Positions 21,937 through 30,950 of a stretch of 64,000 bases of DNA are shown one piece after another. Numbering within the stretch: the stretch's first letter is position 1; the number at the start of each line of letters is the position of its first letter. The stretch comes from Lampropedia cohaerens (lineage in GTDB: Bacteria; Pseudomonadota; Gammaproteobacteria; Burkholderiales; Burkholderiaceae_C). The stretch spans positions 1 to 64,000 of the forward strand of contig NZ_LBNQ01000037.1 of assembly GCF_001005215.1 (NCBI RefSeq). Direction: 5' to 3'. Below the pieces are notes generated by a model that saw nothing but the letters and a program-made list of their open reading frames with translations, was not told the DNA's origin and did no database searches. The position numbers were made by a program, and so were the translations under genes.

Positions 21937-23454
21937 ATGTCTGACATGCTTGCCAACCTGTCGCTGGGTCTGAGCGTTGCGTTCACGGCCACCAACATTC
22001 TCTACGCCTTCGTCGGCTGTCTGCTGGGCACGCTGATTGGCGTGCTGCCCGGGCTGGGGCCCGTGCCTACGATCGCGATGTTGCTGCCCATTACCTATGG
22101 GCTTGAGCCGGTCTCGGCGCTCATCATGCTTGCCGGAATTTACTATGGGGCCCAGTACGGCGGCTCGACCACGGCGATTCTGGTCAACCTTCCGGGGGAG
22201 GCTGGATCGGTGGTGACCGTGATTGATGGACACCAGATGGCCCGCCGTGGCCGGGCCGGGCCTGCGCTTGCGGCAGCGGGCATCGGCTCGTTCATTGCCG
22301 GCAGCTTCGCGACGCTGGTGATTGCCGCCTTTGCCGTGCCGCTGACGGCGGTGGCGTTCATGTTTGGTCCCGCAGAGTATTTTTCACTGATGGTGCTTGG
22401 CCTTATTGGCGCGGTCGTACTGGCTTCGGGCTCGCTGCTCAAGGCCATCGCGATGATCGTGCTGGGACTGCTGCTCGGCATGATCGGCACCGACATCAAC
22501 TCCGGGGTGGCGCGATATGCGTTCGATATTCCGGAGCTGACAGACGGTATTGACTTCGTCGCCATTGCCATGGGGGTTTTTGGGTTCGGCGAGATCATCG
22601 CCAATCTCGGGCGGCCTTCCGAGCAGCGCGACATCGTGGCGACCAAGGTCACGGGCCTGATGCCCACCCGGGATGACTTCAGGCGCATGGCACCAGCCAT
22701 CCTGCGCGGTACGCTGATGGGATCGGTGCTGGGCATCTTGCCGGGCGGTGGGGCATTGCTGTCGTCCTTTGCGTCGTACACACTTGAGAAAAAGACCCGG
22801 CTACGGCCGGGCGAGCTGCCGTTTGGCCAGGGCAATATCCGCGGGGTGGCCGCGCCGGAGTCTGCCAACAATGCCGGTTCGCAAACCTCGTTCATCCCGC
22901 TGCTGACACTGGGTATTCCATCCAACGCGGTGATGGCGCTGATGGTGGGCGCCATGACTATCCATAACATCCAGCCCGGTCCCGAGGTGATGAACAGCAA
23001 TCCCGAGCTGTTCTGGGGTCTGATCGCATCGATGTGGATCGGCAATGCCATGCTGATTGTGCTCAACCTGCCGCTGATCGGCATCTGGGTGAAGCTTCTG
23101 ACTGTGCCTTACCAGTGGCTGTTTCCCGCCATCGTGCTGTTCTGCTCGCTGGGGGTCTACACCACCAACAACAATGTGTTCGACATATGGATGGTGGGAG
23201 TTTTTGGCCTCGTAGGCTACCTCTTCCACAAGCTGGACGTGGAACCTGCGCCGCTGATCCTGGGCTTCATCCTGGGGCCGATGATGGAGGAGTACCTGCG
23301 CCGGGCACTGCTTCTGTCGCGCGGTGATTGGTCCGTGCTGGTCACGCGCCCGATCTCGGCGGGGCTGCTGACTGCTGCCGCCATACTGTTGTTGGTGGTG
23401 CTACTGCCCTCGGTGCGCAAGAAGCGCGAGGAAGCCTTCGTCGAGGAAGGCTGA
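21937..23454 (+). CDS. tctA: tripartite tricarboxylate transporter large membrane subunit TctA
   Basis: A 505-aa, roughly 12-helix permease. Family marks include GCLLGTLIGVLPGLGPVPT near the N-terminus, YYGAQYGGSTTAILVNLPGE (split in the family as two motifs), FGFGEIIANL and LGIPSNAVMALMVGAM. AGGAG precedes the ATG. With TctB and a periplasmic TctC it would import a di- or tricarboxylate using an ion gradient. TctC must come from elsewhere in the genome; many Burkholderiales carry surplus tctC genes, so this is plausible but unseen here. Confidence 0.92.
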   Translation: MSDMLANLSLGLSVAFTATNILYAFVGCLLGTLIGVLPGLGPVPTIAMLLPITYGLEPVSALIMLAGIYYGAQYGGSTTAILVNLPGEAGSVVTVIDGHQMARRGRAGPALAAAGIGSFIAGSFATLVIAAFAVPLTAVAFMFGPAEYFSLMVLGLIGAVVLASGSLLKAIAMIVLGLLLGMIGTDINSGVARYAFDIPELTDGIDFVAIAMGVFGFGEIIANLGRPSEQRDIVATKVTGLMPTRDDFRRMAPAILRGTLMGSVLGILPGGGALLSSFASYTLEKKTRLRPGELPFGQGNIRGVAAPESANNAGSQTSFIPLLTLGIPSNAVMALMVGAMTIHNIQPGPEVMNSNPELFWGLIASMWIGNAMLIVLNLPLIGIWVKLLTVPYQWLFPAIVLFCSLGVYTTNNNVFDIWMVGVFGLVGYLFHKLDVEPAPLILGFILGPMMEEYLRRALLLSRGDWSVLVTRPISAGLLTAAAILLLVVLLPSVRKKREEAFVEEG

Positions 23455-23703
23455 TACGCCTTTTGCAGACGATGGGTGCGGCCGCTCCGCGCGCACCGGG
23501 CCTACCCGGATCTGCGGCTGCGCGAGATGGGTCGCCAGCTTGGCGGTTATCCGATGGTTTCTTTGCTGCCGGCGGCGCTGCAAACCTGCGTACGATTGTG
23601 GCATGCGTAGTGCAGCGGACGCGGCTCGCAGCCCACAAACCGCAAACAGGTTCTAATGCGCAATAACAGACGTTCAGCAACGCAATTCAAGGAGGCTTTA
23701 GCG

Positions 23704-24591
23704 ATGGATGTTGCACTCAGAGTAGGCTTTGCCGCGAACGTGGCGCATCATCAGAGCGTGTTGCGCGACTGTCTGTCTGCGTGCGAGCAGGGTGTTCGTG
23801 AACTGGGCGTGCAGCTGCGGGTGGTGGGCCGCACGTATGACGCGATTGCCGAAGCAGGCCTGCTGCAGGGCTACGACGGCTTGCACAAGTATCCCTACGG
23901 CAGGGATGGCGGGCTGATGCGTCTGGTGGCCGAGGTCGTCGGACTGGGGCCGGACCGCACGCTCGACGGGGTGATTTACCTGATCGATCCGGTCGATCCC
24001 TCGTCGATATTTCCGGAGGCCCTGGCGCTCAAGCGCCAGTGCGTCATTCATGGCAAGCCCTTCGTTTCCACGATGGCGGGCTTGCGCGACTGGCTGGAGA
24101 TGGAGCGAGTGACGCGTGGCCTAGCGCCGGACGCGCAGGTCGACGATCTGCACCAGTTCGAGGCGCAGACGCTCGCGCTGATTGCGCACGATGCGCTCAA
24201 ACCGCAGATGCTGGCGTTCGTCGAGCGCAATTTTGCGCTGCTCTCACGCTTTGGCCAGCGGGTGGGCACGGGAACCACGGGCCAGCAACTGAACGAGCTT
24301 GCGCGGCGCCTCGGCTGGCAAGGCCCCGGAGACTGGATACAGCGTTTTCAGAGCGGCCCGCTCGGCGGCGACGCGCAGATCGCCGATCTGGTGTTGCAGG
24401 GGCGATGCCAGCGCGTGATCTTTTTCGAAGACCCGCACGTGGCGCGCCAGCACGAAGCCGATATCCAGTTGCTCGAGCGCGCCGTCACCACCCGCACGCG
24501 CAGCGTGGTGTGCACGACCAGCCCGCCGGTAGCACAGCGCTGGTGCGACGCCGCGCAGGCGCGTGCCCGCGCGCGCGGCGCCTCACACTGA
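23704..24591 (+). CDS. two-domain methylglyoxal synthase-like protein
   Basis: A 295-aa protein whose C-terminal half (about 155-265) reads as methylglyoxal synthase, which converts dihydroxyacetone phosphate to methylglyoxal and phosphate. Matches by recall to E. coli MgsA are ALIAHDALK (His162), TGTTG, SGPLGGDAQI (Asp223), VIFFEDP and QHEAD (His250, Asp253), so the catalytic set appears complete. The N-terminal half (1-140) shows the same order of motifs in weaker form: VAHHQ, YPYGRDGGLMRLVAEVVG and GVIYLIDPVDP, without the late histidine. AAGGAGG at 23689-23695 fixes the start at 23704. E. coli MgsA has only about 152 aa. Confidence 0.75.
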   Translation: MDVALRVGFAANVAHHQSVLRDCLSACEQGVRELGVQLRVVGRTYDAIAEAGLLQGYDGLHKYPYGRDGGLMRLVAEVVGLGPDRTLDGVIYLIDPVDPSSIFPEALALKRQCVIHGKPFVSTMAGLRDWLEMERVTRGLAPDAQVDDLHQFEAQTLALIAHDALKPQMLAFVERNFALLSRFGQRVGTGTTGQQLNELARRLGWQGPGDWIQRFQSGPLGGDAQIADLVLQGRCQRVIFFEDPHVARQHEADIQLLERAVTTRTRSVVCTTSPPVAQRWCDAAQARARARGASH

Positions 24592-24602
24592 TACGCGTTG
24601 CC

Positions 24603-25244
24603 TCACCGGGCGAGCGCGCTGGCTTCACGCGCGAGTTCGGTGATGCGGCGCCAGTCGCCGGCGCGCACGGCGTCATCAGGCACCAGCCAGGAGCCGCCGA
24701 CGCAGGCGACGTTGGGCAGGGCGAGGAACTGCCCGACGTTCTCTGCGGAGATGCCTCCCGTCGGGCAGAAGCGGATGTCGCCGAACGGCCCGTGCCACGC
24801 CTTGAGCAACGCAGCGCCGCCGGCCGGCACGGCCGGAAAGAACTTGAGCACCTCGTGGCCGTCATGCGCAGCCTGCATGATCTCGCTGGCGGTGGCCACG
24901 CCGGGCAGCAGGGGCAGGCCGGCCTCGCGGCAGGCCGCGCCGAGCGTGCCGCAGTAGCCAGGGCTCACCGCAAAGCGGGCACCGGCGGCAGCCGCCGACG
25001 TGACGTCCGCAGGGGTGCGTACGGTGCCGGCGCCCACGACCGCCTGCGGCACTTCGCGGGCAATGGCGGCAATGCAATCCAGCGCAACAGGTGTGCGCAA
25101 GGTGACTTCGAGCATGCGGATGCCGCCCGCCACCAGAGCCTGGGCAAGGGGCACGGCATGCGCCGTCTCACGCAGGACGATCACGGGAATGACGGGTGCG
25201 TCGGCCACCACGTCGTGGGCAGAAAGAGAATGCTTGAGTGTCAT
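24603..25244 (-). CDS. eda: 2-keto-3-deoxy-6-phosphogluconate aldolase
   Basis: Cleaves KDPG to pyruvate and glyceraldehyde 3-phosphate. The 213-aa class I aldolase shows the strand IPVIVLR, GIRMLEVTLRTP with the catalytic Glu, GAGTV, and the Schiff-base lysine in LKFFPA, followed by CPTGGIS. Length fits the KDPG/KHG aldolase family. Last gene of the minus-strand sugar-acid cluster, 4 nt after kdgK. A 4-hydroxy-2-oxoglutarate aldolase activity is common in the family too. It converges on the methylglyoxal synthase-like gene, with an 11-nt gap. Confidence 0.9.
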   Translation of the reverse strand: MTLKHSLSAHDVVADAPVIPVIVLRETAHAVPLAQALVAGGIRMLEVTLRTPVALDCIAAIAREVPQAVVGAGTVRTPADVTSAAAAGARFAVSPGYCGTLGAACREAGLPLLPGVATASEIMQAAHDGHEVLKFFPAVPAGGAALLKAWHGPFGDIRFCPTGGISAENVGQFLALPNVACVGGSWLVPDDAVRAGDWRRITELAREASALAR

Positions 25245-25248
25245 GATG

Positions 25249-26238
25249 TCAGGCGCACCGGGGTTGGGCGCAGATCGATTCGAGTTGGGCACGAGTGGGC
25301 AGGCCGTCGGAGTCGCCCGGAAACTGCACGACGCGCGCGCCGATGGCATTGCCACGCGCGGCCGCCTGCGGCAGGCCCAGCCCTTCGAGCAGGGCGCTGA
25401 TGACGCCCACTGCAAAGCCGTCGCCCGCCCCCACCGTATCCACGACGTGAGCGACGGGGATGGCTTCGGCGATTCCGCCTTCGCTGGCGTCCTGCCACCA
25501 AGCGCCTTGCGGACCGAGCTTGACCACCACGCGCTGCGCGCCGGCTTGCAGATAGTGGCGGGCGATCGCCTGCGGATCGCGCGTGCCGAGCAGCACTTCG
25601 CCTTCCGCCCTGCCCGGCAATATCCAGTCGGCCAGGGCGGCGATCCGGTTGAGCGTATCGACCATGATCTGCTGCGAGGGCCACAGACGCGGACGCAGGT
25701 TGGGATCGAAGGAGATGCTCGCGCCGGCCGCACGAGCGCGCGCCACCAGTTCCAGCACCATGGCGAGCGTGCTGCCCGACAGCGCGGGCGTGATGCCGGT
25801 CAGGTGCAGGTGACGCGCGGGAAAGACGCGGGGCAGATCGTCCACCCCGAGATGGCTGGCGGCCGAGCCCGCGCGATGGTATTCGATCTGCGGGTCGCTG
25901 CCGTCGTCGGTTTTCGACTTGAGCATGAACCCGGTGCGCTGCGCGGCATCGCGCACAACGTAGCTGTCGTCGATGCCTTCCCGGCGCAGTTCGCCCGCGA
26001 GATAGTCGCCGAACGAATCCTGGCCGAGCCGCGTGATGTAGCCGCAGCGCAGCCCGAGCCGGGACAGGCCGATCGCCACGTTCAGTTCGGCGCCGGCGGC
26101 GCAGCGCACAAAGCGCGATACGCTGTGCAGCGGCCCGGGATCGGCCGCGGCAAACAGCACCATGGGCTCGCCCACGGTCAGGACGTCCAGGCGCGCTGAG
26201 GCGCCGGAGGGTGTGTCGGACATTACGGAGACGGTCAT
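25249..26238 (-). CDS. kdgK: 2-keto-3-deoxygluconate kinase
   Basis: PfkB-family sugar kinase making KDPG from KDG. It shows the N-terminal VLTVGEPMVLF, the GAELNVAIGLSRLG sugar-binding segment, SFDPNLRPRLW and the catalytic DTVGAGDGFAVG near the C-terminus, with Asp as base. Context between altronate dehydratase and KDPG aldolase fixes the role. The ATG at 26238, 8 nt after the uxaA stop, gives 329 aa; an ATG at 26223 is an alternative and neither has a good Shine-Dalgarno. Confidence 0.88.
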   Translation of the reverse strand: MTVSVMSDTPSGASARLDVLTVGEPMVLFAAADPGPLHSVSRFVRCAAGAELNVAIGLSRLGLRCGYITRLGQDSFGDYLAGELRREGIDDSYVVRDAAQRTGFMLKSKTDDGSDPQIEYHRAGSAASHLGVDDLPRVFPARHLHLTGITPALSGSTLAMVLELVARARAAGASISFDPNLRPRLWPSQQIMVDTLNRIAALADWILPGRAEGEVLLGTRDPQAIARHYLQAGAQRVVVKLGPQGAWWQDASEGGIAEAIPVAHVVDTVGAGDGFAVGVISALLEGLGLPQAAARGNAIGARVVQFPGDSDGLPTRAQLESICAQPRCA

Positions 26239-26246
26239 GCGTTGCG

Positions 26247-27791
26247 TCACATTACAGCGCCGAGTTGCCACGGCAGGAATTCGTTGTCGCCCAGGCCATT
26301 GAGCTCGCTCTTGCTGCGCTCGCCCGATGCAGTGGCGATCATCAGCTCGAACAGCGCCTCGGCCGCCTCATCGATGCGCATCGTGCCGTCGATGATCTCG
26401 CCGCAGTTGAAGTCCATGTCGAGCTCCATGTGCCGGAACATCGCGGTATTGGTGGCGAGCTTCAGCGAAGGCGTGGGCTTGCAGCCATACGTCGAACCAC
26501 GGCCGGTGGTGAAACAGATCAGGTTGGCGCCACCGGCGACCTGGCCAGTGGCCGAGACCGGATCGTAGCCCGGGGTGTCCATGAACACCAGCCCTCGGGC
26601 GGTCACGGGTTCGGCATATTCGTACACGGCCATCAGCCCGCTGGAGCCGGCCTTGGCGACCGCGCCCAGGGACTTCTCCAGAATCGTGGTGATGCCGCCG
26701 GCCTTGTTGCCCGGCGACGGGTTGTTGTCCAGGTCGCCGCCGTGCAGCGCGGCGTAGCGCTCCCACCACGCCAGACGCTGCATCAGCCGCTCGGCGACCT
26801 CGGGGCTCGCGGCCCGGTGCGTGAGCAGGTGTTCGGCGCCATAGATCTCGGGCGTCTCCGAGAGGATGGCCGTGCCGCCGTGCGCGACCAGCAGGTCGAC
26901 CGCGGCGCCCAGCGCGGGGTTGGCGCTGATGCCGGAGTACCCGTCGGAGCCGCCGCATTGCAGGCCGACGACGAGGTGATCGAGCGGCACGGGCTGACGC
27001 CGACACGCGTTGGCCTGTGGCAGCATCGCCTGTACCAGTTGACGGCCCCGCTCGATGGTGCTGCGCGTGCCGCCTTCTTCCTGGATCGTCAGGGTTGCGA
27101 GCAAGCCCTCATCGCGCGGCTGCAGCGTGCCCAGCAACGGCGCGATCTGGTTGACTTCACAACCGAGCCCGATGATGACGATGCCCGCGAAGTTCGGATG
27201 GTTGGCGTAGCCGCGCATGGTCCGCTGCAACAGTGCCAACCCCTCGCCGTTGCCGCCCATGCCACAGCCGCTGCCATGCGTGATGGCCACCACGCCATCG
27301 ACGTTCGGAAATGCCGAGGACACGTCCGCAAAGCCATTGGCGATGTGCCGACAGACCGTCGCCGAACAATTGACGCTGGAAATCACGCCGATGTAGTTGC
27401 GCGTGCCCACGCGTCCATCGGCGCGCACGTAGCCCGCAAAGGTACGGGGCTGTGCGACCGGTACGGTGGGGACGTAGCCAGCCCCGGCCTGATGTTGCTG
27501 GTGCGAGGCCACCATGCCCAGGTTGTGCACGTGAACGTGCTCGCCCGGCGCGATGGCCTGCGTGGCCACGCCGATGGACTGGCCGTACTTGCGCACCACG
27601 GCCCCGGCCGCAATCGCCTCAAGTGCGAATTTATGGCCGGGCGCCACGGCCTCGGACAGGGTGACCTCCAGATTACCCAGGCGAACACGGCGCCCGGCTG
27701 ACAGCGGCACGCGCGCCACGCCGACGTTGTCGCTGGGCGACAGGCGTATGGCCGTGATCGCATTGGGCGGGGTTATGGCGGATTCAGTCAT
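26247..27791 (-). CDS. uxaA: altronate dehydratase (UxaA family)
   Basis: Dehydrates D-altronate to 2-keto-3-deoxygluconate. The 514-aa protein has the short N-terminal SAF domain (about 10-95, with KFALEAIAAG and HVHVHNLGM) and then the large dehydratase part: GYVRADGRVGTRNYIGVI, the cysteine motifs VNCSATV and GSGCGMGG, GLQCGGSDGYSG, and the GNKAGGITTI block. These match UxaA/GarD enzymes. Its ATG overlaps the stop of the upstream reductase gene (ATGA). Galactarate dehydratase is an alternative within the family, but the neighbouring reductase favours altronate. Confidence 0.88.
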   Translation of the reverse strand: MTESAITPPNAITAIRLSPSDNVGVARVPLSAGRRVRLGNLEVTLSEAVAPGHKFALEAIAAGAVVRKYGQSIGVATQAIAPGEHVHVHNLGMVASHQQHQAGAGYVPTVPVAQPRTFAGYVRADGRVGTRNYIGVISSVNCSATVCRHIANGFADVSSAFPNVDGVVAITHGSGCGMGGNGEGLALLQRTMRGYANHPNFAGIVIIGLGCEVNQIAPLLGTLQPRDEGLLATLTIQEEGGTRSTIERGRQLVQAMLPQANACRRQPVPLDHLVVGLQCGGSDGYSGISANPALGAAVDLLVAHGGTAILSETPEIYGAEHLLTHRAASPEVAERLMQRLAWWERYAALHGGDLDNNPSPGNKAGGITTILEKSLGAVAKAGSSGLMAVYEYAEPVTARGLVFMDTPGYDPVSATGQVAGGANLICFTTGRGSTYGCKPTPSLKLATNTAMFRHMELDMDFNCGEIIDGTMRIDEAAEALFELMIATASGERSKSELNGLGDNEFLPWQLGAVM

Positions 27792-29026
27792 GATACAGAG
27801 ATCCTGGAAGGGGTGGCTTGCGCGCTTTCGCGGCCCGAACACGTGGCCAGCGCCGCGCGCAGACGCGGCTGTGGCAGTTGCAGCCCCAGCGCCTCGGCCC
27901 GGGCAATGATGGGCGCGAGCCGCCGCTGCTTTTTCTGGGCATGGTTCTGCGCGATGTCGGCGAGTCGATGGTGCAGGAAGGGATTCTCGAAGCGCTCGCG
28001 CACGGACCCGACATACGCGAGCGCGACGGCGTGGCCCGCGCTGCCGGATGCGCCGAAGACAGGCAATATTTCCTCGGCCCAGAGCGCTTCGAGCTCGGCG
28101 CGCAGGGCCGCATCGCACATGGCCTGACGCACGATTTCATCGGCCGGGCGGCTGCCGTCGGCCTGGCCTTGCAACCAGCGCTCGGCCAGAAAGGTATGGG
28201 CGGCATTGAGCAGAAAGAGCTTGAGCTGCTCGAACTGCTCGAGGTTGTCGGTGAGCGTAATGGCCGGATGCTCACACGGCAATTGCAGGCCGTCCTGGGC
28301 TTCGATGGCCCACAGCGCATACGGCTCGGCGACGGCGCCCACGGGCTCAATGGCCTCAGACACGATGCGATCGACCAGCGAATTGGCCCACACGCACCGG
28401 GTGCCTAGCCAAGCGATGAACGCCTCATCCAGGCGCCACCGCGCGGCCAGGGTGCAGACCAGTTCGTGCAGCACCTGCCCGTTGCGCTCGATCAGCTCGC
28501 AAGGCAGCAGCGTGAGCGGCGCATCAGGGCTGCTCGTCCAGCGCCCATGCAGCAGTACCAGCAGCTTGGCCGGAAAGCTTGCCGGGGCGGGCGCATCGGC
28601 CGCCAGGGCGGCCGGGCCGTCCTCATCGCGCAGGGCATATCCGCGATCGGCGGTGTTTGACAGGATCACCCTGACGGCCGGACTGGCCACGCCGGCGCGC
28701 AACGCCTGCCAGTGCGCAGGATCGTGCGTGCGCAGGGCCTGGCGCACGGCCGTGCATTGCACGCGCTCATCGACCTGCCTGCCTGCTCCGATCCCGCGGA
28801 TTACCACGGGATAGCCGCTGCCCGCGGCGAGCGCGGCAACGCGCGCACTGCTGGCCGGATTGTCGGTGGTTTGCACGACGGTGATTCCGCCGATGGCCGA
28901 GTGCGCGCCCGCGCACCCCTGCAAGGCATCGGAGACGAACAGGTCGGCATGGGCAAGGAGAAATCGGCTGGTGCCGAACTGGACGATGGGTTCGATCATG
29001 ACAGGAAGGACGTCGGGCAAGCGCAT
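27788..29026 (-). CDS. tagaturonate/fructuronate reductase-like (mannitol dehydrogenase family)
   Basis: NAD-dependent polyol/hexonate dehydrogenase of the UxaB-UxuB-MtlD group, expected to interconvert tagaturonate and altronate here. The dinucleotide-binding start is IVQFGTSRFLLAHADLF; other marks are ILSNTADRGY, LPCELIERNG, WANSLVDRIVSE and the LKLFLLNAAHTFLA segment with the family Lys/Asn/His set. At about 412 aa it is shorter than E. coli UxaB (483 aa). The start is uncertain: 29026, 28999 and a GTG at 29062 are possible and none has a clear Shine-Dalgarno. Its stop overlaps the uxaA start. Confidence 0.8.
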   Translation of the reverse strand: MRLPDVLPVMIEPIVQFGTSRFLLAHADLFVSDALQGCAGAHSAIGGITVVQTTDNPASSARVAALAAGSGYPVVIRGIGAGRQVDERVQCTAVRQALRTHDPAHWQALRAGVASPAVRVILSNTADRGYALRDEDGPAALAADAPAPASFPAKLLVLLHGRWTSSPDAPLTLLPCELIERNGQVLHELVCTLAARWRLDEAFIAWLGTRCVWANSLVDRIVSEAIEPVGAVAEPYALWAIEAQDGLQLPCEHPAITLTDNLEQFEQLKLFLLNAAHTFLAERWLQGQADGSRPADEIVRQAMCDAALRAELEALWAEEILPVFGASGSAGHAVALAYVGSVRERFENPFLHHRLADIAQNHAQKKQRRLAPIIARAEALGLQLPQPRLRAALATCSGRESAQATPSRISVS

Positions 29027-29075
29027 GTGCGCGTTCGAAAGAGCACATGCGCGGCGAGCCACAGCGGCTCGGAAA

Positions 29076-30347
29076 TCAGGTGAGCGCCAGAGAAATGGCT
29101 GGAATGTAGGTCACCAGCATGAGCGCCACCAGCAACGCGAGAAAGAGCGGCAGGCCCTGCTTGAGAAAGTCGTTCATCTTCACGTTGGTGATGTTGCAGA
29201 CCAGCAGCATCACGGTTCCCACCGGCGGGGTGAGCGTACCGATCGAAAGATTGAGGATCATCACCAGCCCGAAATGCACCGGGTCGATGCCCAGCTGCAG
29301 CACGACCGGCTTGAGCAGCGGCACCAGCACGATGATGAGCGCGGTGCCTTCGATGAACATGCCGACCGTCAACAGCAGGATGTTGACCAGCGTGAGAAAG
29401 ACGTACTTGTTGTCAGTCAGGCTGGTGATCCAGTCGGCCATGGCCACGCCGGCCTGCTCCAGCGAAAAGATCCATGCCAGGGCGGAACTGGCCATGATCA
29501 CCAGCATCACGGCGGCCGTGGAGCGAGCCGTGTCGACCAATGCCGATGCGACGTGCGAGACCTTCATTTCCCGGTAGATCACGAAGCCGATGAAGGTCAC
29601 CAGCAGCACGGCCGCAGCGCCAGCTTCGGTCGGCGTGAAAATGTTGGCCCGAATACCGCCAACCACGCCAACGAGCACGAATACTGCAGGCCAAGCGTGA
29701 ATCAGCGCGCTGCCGTACTCCCGGGGCTTGGGCCATTCCTTGAGGGCGGGCTGATAGCCGCGTTTGACGGAAATAAGCCAGATCGTGAGCATCAGCAGAA
29801 CCGCGCACAGCAGCCCGGGCAGAATGCCCGCCATGAACATGCTGCCGATTGACACGTCGGCGACCATGCCGTAGATGATGAGCGCGATGCCGGGCGGGAT
29901 GATGGGAGTGACCAGAGAGCCGCAGCCCGTCACCGCCGCGGCGAACGCGCGGTTATAGCCCGAACGCTCCATCTCGGGCACCATCATGCGCGAGAGCATG
30001 GCCGCATCGGCAAGGTTCGAGGCACTCACGCCTCCCATCAGCGTGCTCATCATGACGTTGGCCATGGCCAGGCCGCCGCGCAGCCTGCCGACCAGCAGGC
30101 TCGCCAGGCGCAGGATGCGTTCGGCCACGCCGGTGTGCGAGAGCAAGGTGCCCAGCAGGATGAAGAAGGGGATCGCCAGCAGCGAACTGTTCTGCGTGGG
30201 TGCCACCAGACGCTGTACTGCGATGCCCATGGGCACGTTGCTGAAGAAAACGAAATAGATGATGATGGCCGTGAACATGGCCAGGTAGATGCGCATGTTC
30301 AGCAGCATTAGCGCGAACATGATGGGCAGTATCAACATCCAGCTCAT
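29076..30347 (-). CDS. dctM: TRAP transporter large permease DctM
   Basis: Main ion-coupled permease of a tripartite ATP-independent periplasmic transporter, 423 aa with about 12 hydrophobic segments. Typical motifs: IPFFILLGTLL, GGVSASNLADAAMLSRMMVPEM, GCGSLVTPIIPPGI and NLSIGTLTPPVGT. It overlaps the dctQ stop by 4 nt (ATGA), so the two are coupled. From context the substrate is a sugar acid feeding the altronate branch. Confidence 0.92.
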   Translation of the reverse strand: MSWMLILPIMFALMLLNMRIYLAMFTAIIIYFVFFSNVPMGIAVQRLVAPTQNSSLLAIPFFILLGTLLSHTGVAERILRLASLLVGRLRGGLAMANVMMSTLMGGVSASNLADAAMLSRMMVPEMERSGYNRAFAAAVTGCGSLVTPIIPPGIALIIYGMVADVSIGSMFMAGILPGLLCAVLLMLTIWLISVKRGYQPALKEWPKPREYGSALIHAWPAVFVLVGVVGGIRANIFTPTEAGAAAVLLVTFIGFVIYREMKVSHVASALVDTARSTAAVMLVIMASSALAWIFSLEQAGVAMADWITSLTDNKYVFLTLVNILLLTVGMFIEGTALIIVLVPLLKPVVLQLGIDPVHFGLVMILNLSIGTLTPPVGTVMLLVCNITNVKMNDFLKQGLPLFLALLVALMLVTYIPAISLALT

Positions 30348-30823
30348 GGCGTGGTCACTCCTTGACGGCCCAGCAAATGGCAAAGATTTCGCTTGATCTG
30401 GGGCAGGGTAAACAGTGCGGTCAGACAGGCACCGATAGGGACGGCCAGGTACACCCAGTACCAGGACACCTTGAGAATCTGGGTGAGGCGAAACTTAGCG
30501 CCACCGGCAAGCTGCCAACCCAGCCAGGCCATGTAAAGCAGCAACGCTACCGACAGCACGCACATGATCAGGTTCACCAGTGCGGCAAGTTGCGGGCGCA
30601 TGGCATCAGTCAGGAAGGAGATCGTCAGATTGCTCTCCTGGCGCTCGGCCACCGCCATGCCGAGAAAAACGATCCAGACCATCAACAGACCGGACATTTC
30701 TTCCGTCCAGTGCCAGGGGCTATTGAAAAAGTAGCGCATGATCACGCCGCCGATCGTGATCGCTACCAGCGCGAACAAGGTGCATCCGGCCAGAATCATG
30801 GCCAGTCTTTCAAGGGTTTTCAT
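30344..30823 (-). CDS. dctQ: TRAP transporter small permease DctQ
   Basis: A 159-aa protein with four membrane helices. The RYFFNSPWHWTEEMSGLLMVWIVFLG segment (motifs WTEE and MVWIVFLG) and RQESNLTISF are hallmarks of DctQ, which bridges the binding protein and DctM. It sits between dctP and dctM. The start at 30823 gives the usual positively charged tail before helix 1. Confidence 0.9.
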   Translation of the reverse strand: MKTLERLAMILAGCTLFALVAITIGGVIMRYFFNSPWHWTEEMSGLLMVWIVFLGMAVAERQESNLTISFLTDAMRPQLAALVNLIMCVLSVALLLYMAWLGWQLAGGAKFRLTQILKVSWYWVYLAVPIGACLTALFTLPQIKRNLCHLLGRQGVTTP

Positions 30824-30950
30824 AGGAAGAATCTGTCTTCGACACGCCTGCAGAAGGTGTGTAGGAGGAGATGGCCAGCCCGCATCTAACTGCAAACCAG
30901 CCTGACCCGTAACATGCAATGAATCTGGGCCGACGCTGCGGGCTTGTGTG

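Noticed and set aside
27792..28118. Upstream extension of the altronate dehydratase frame
   Set aside because: It lies inside the reductase gene in another frame; ATG at 27791 overlaps the reductase stop and begins the SAF domain.
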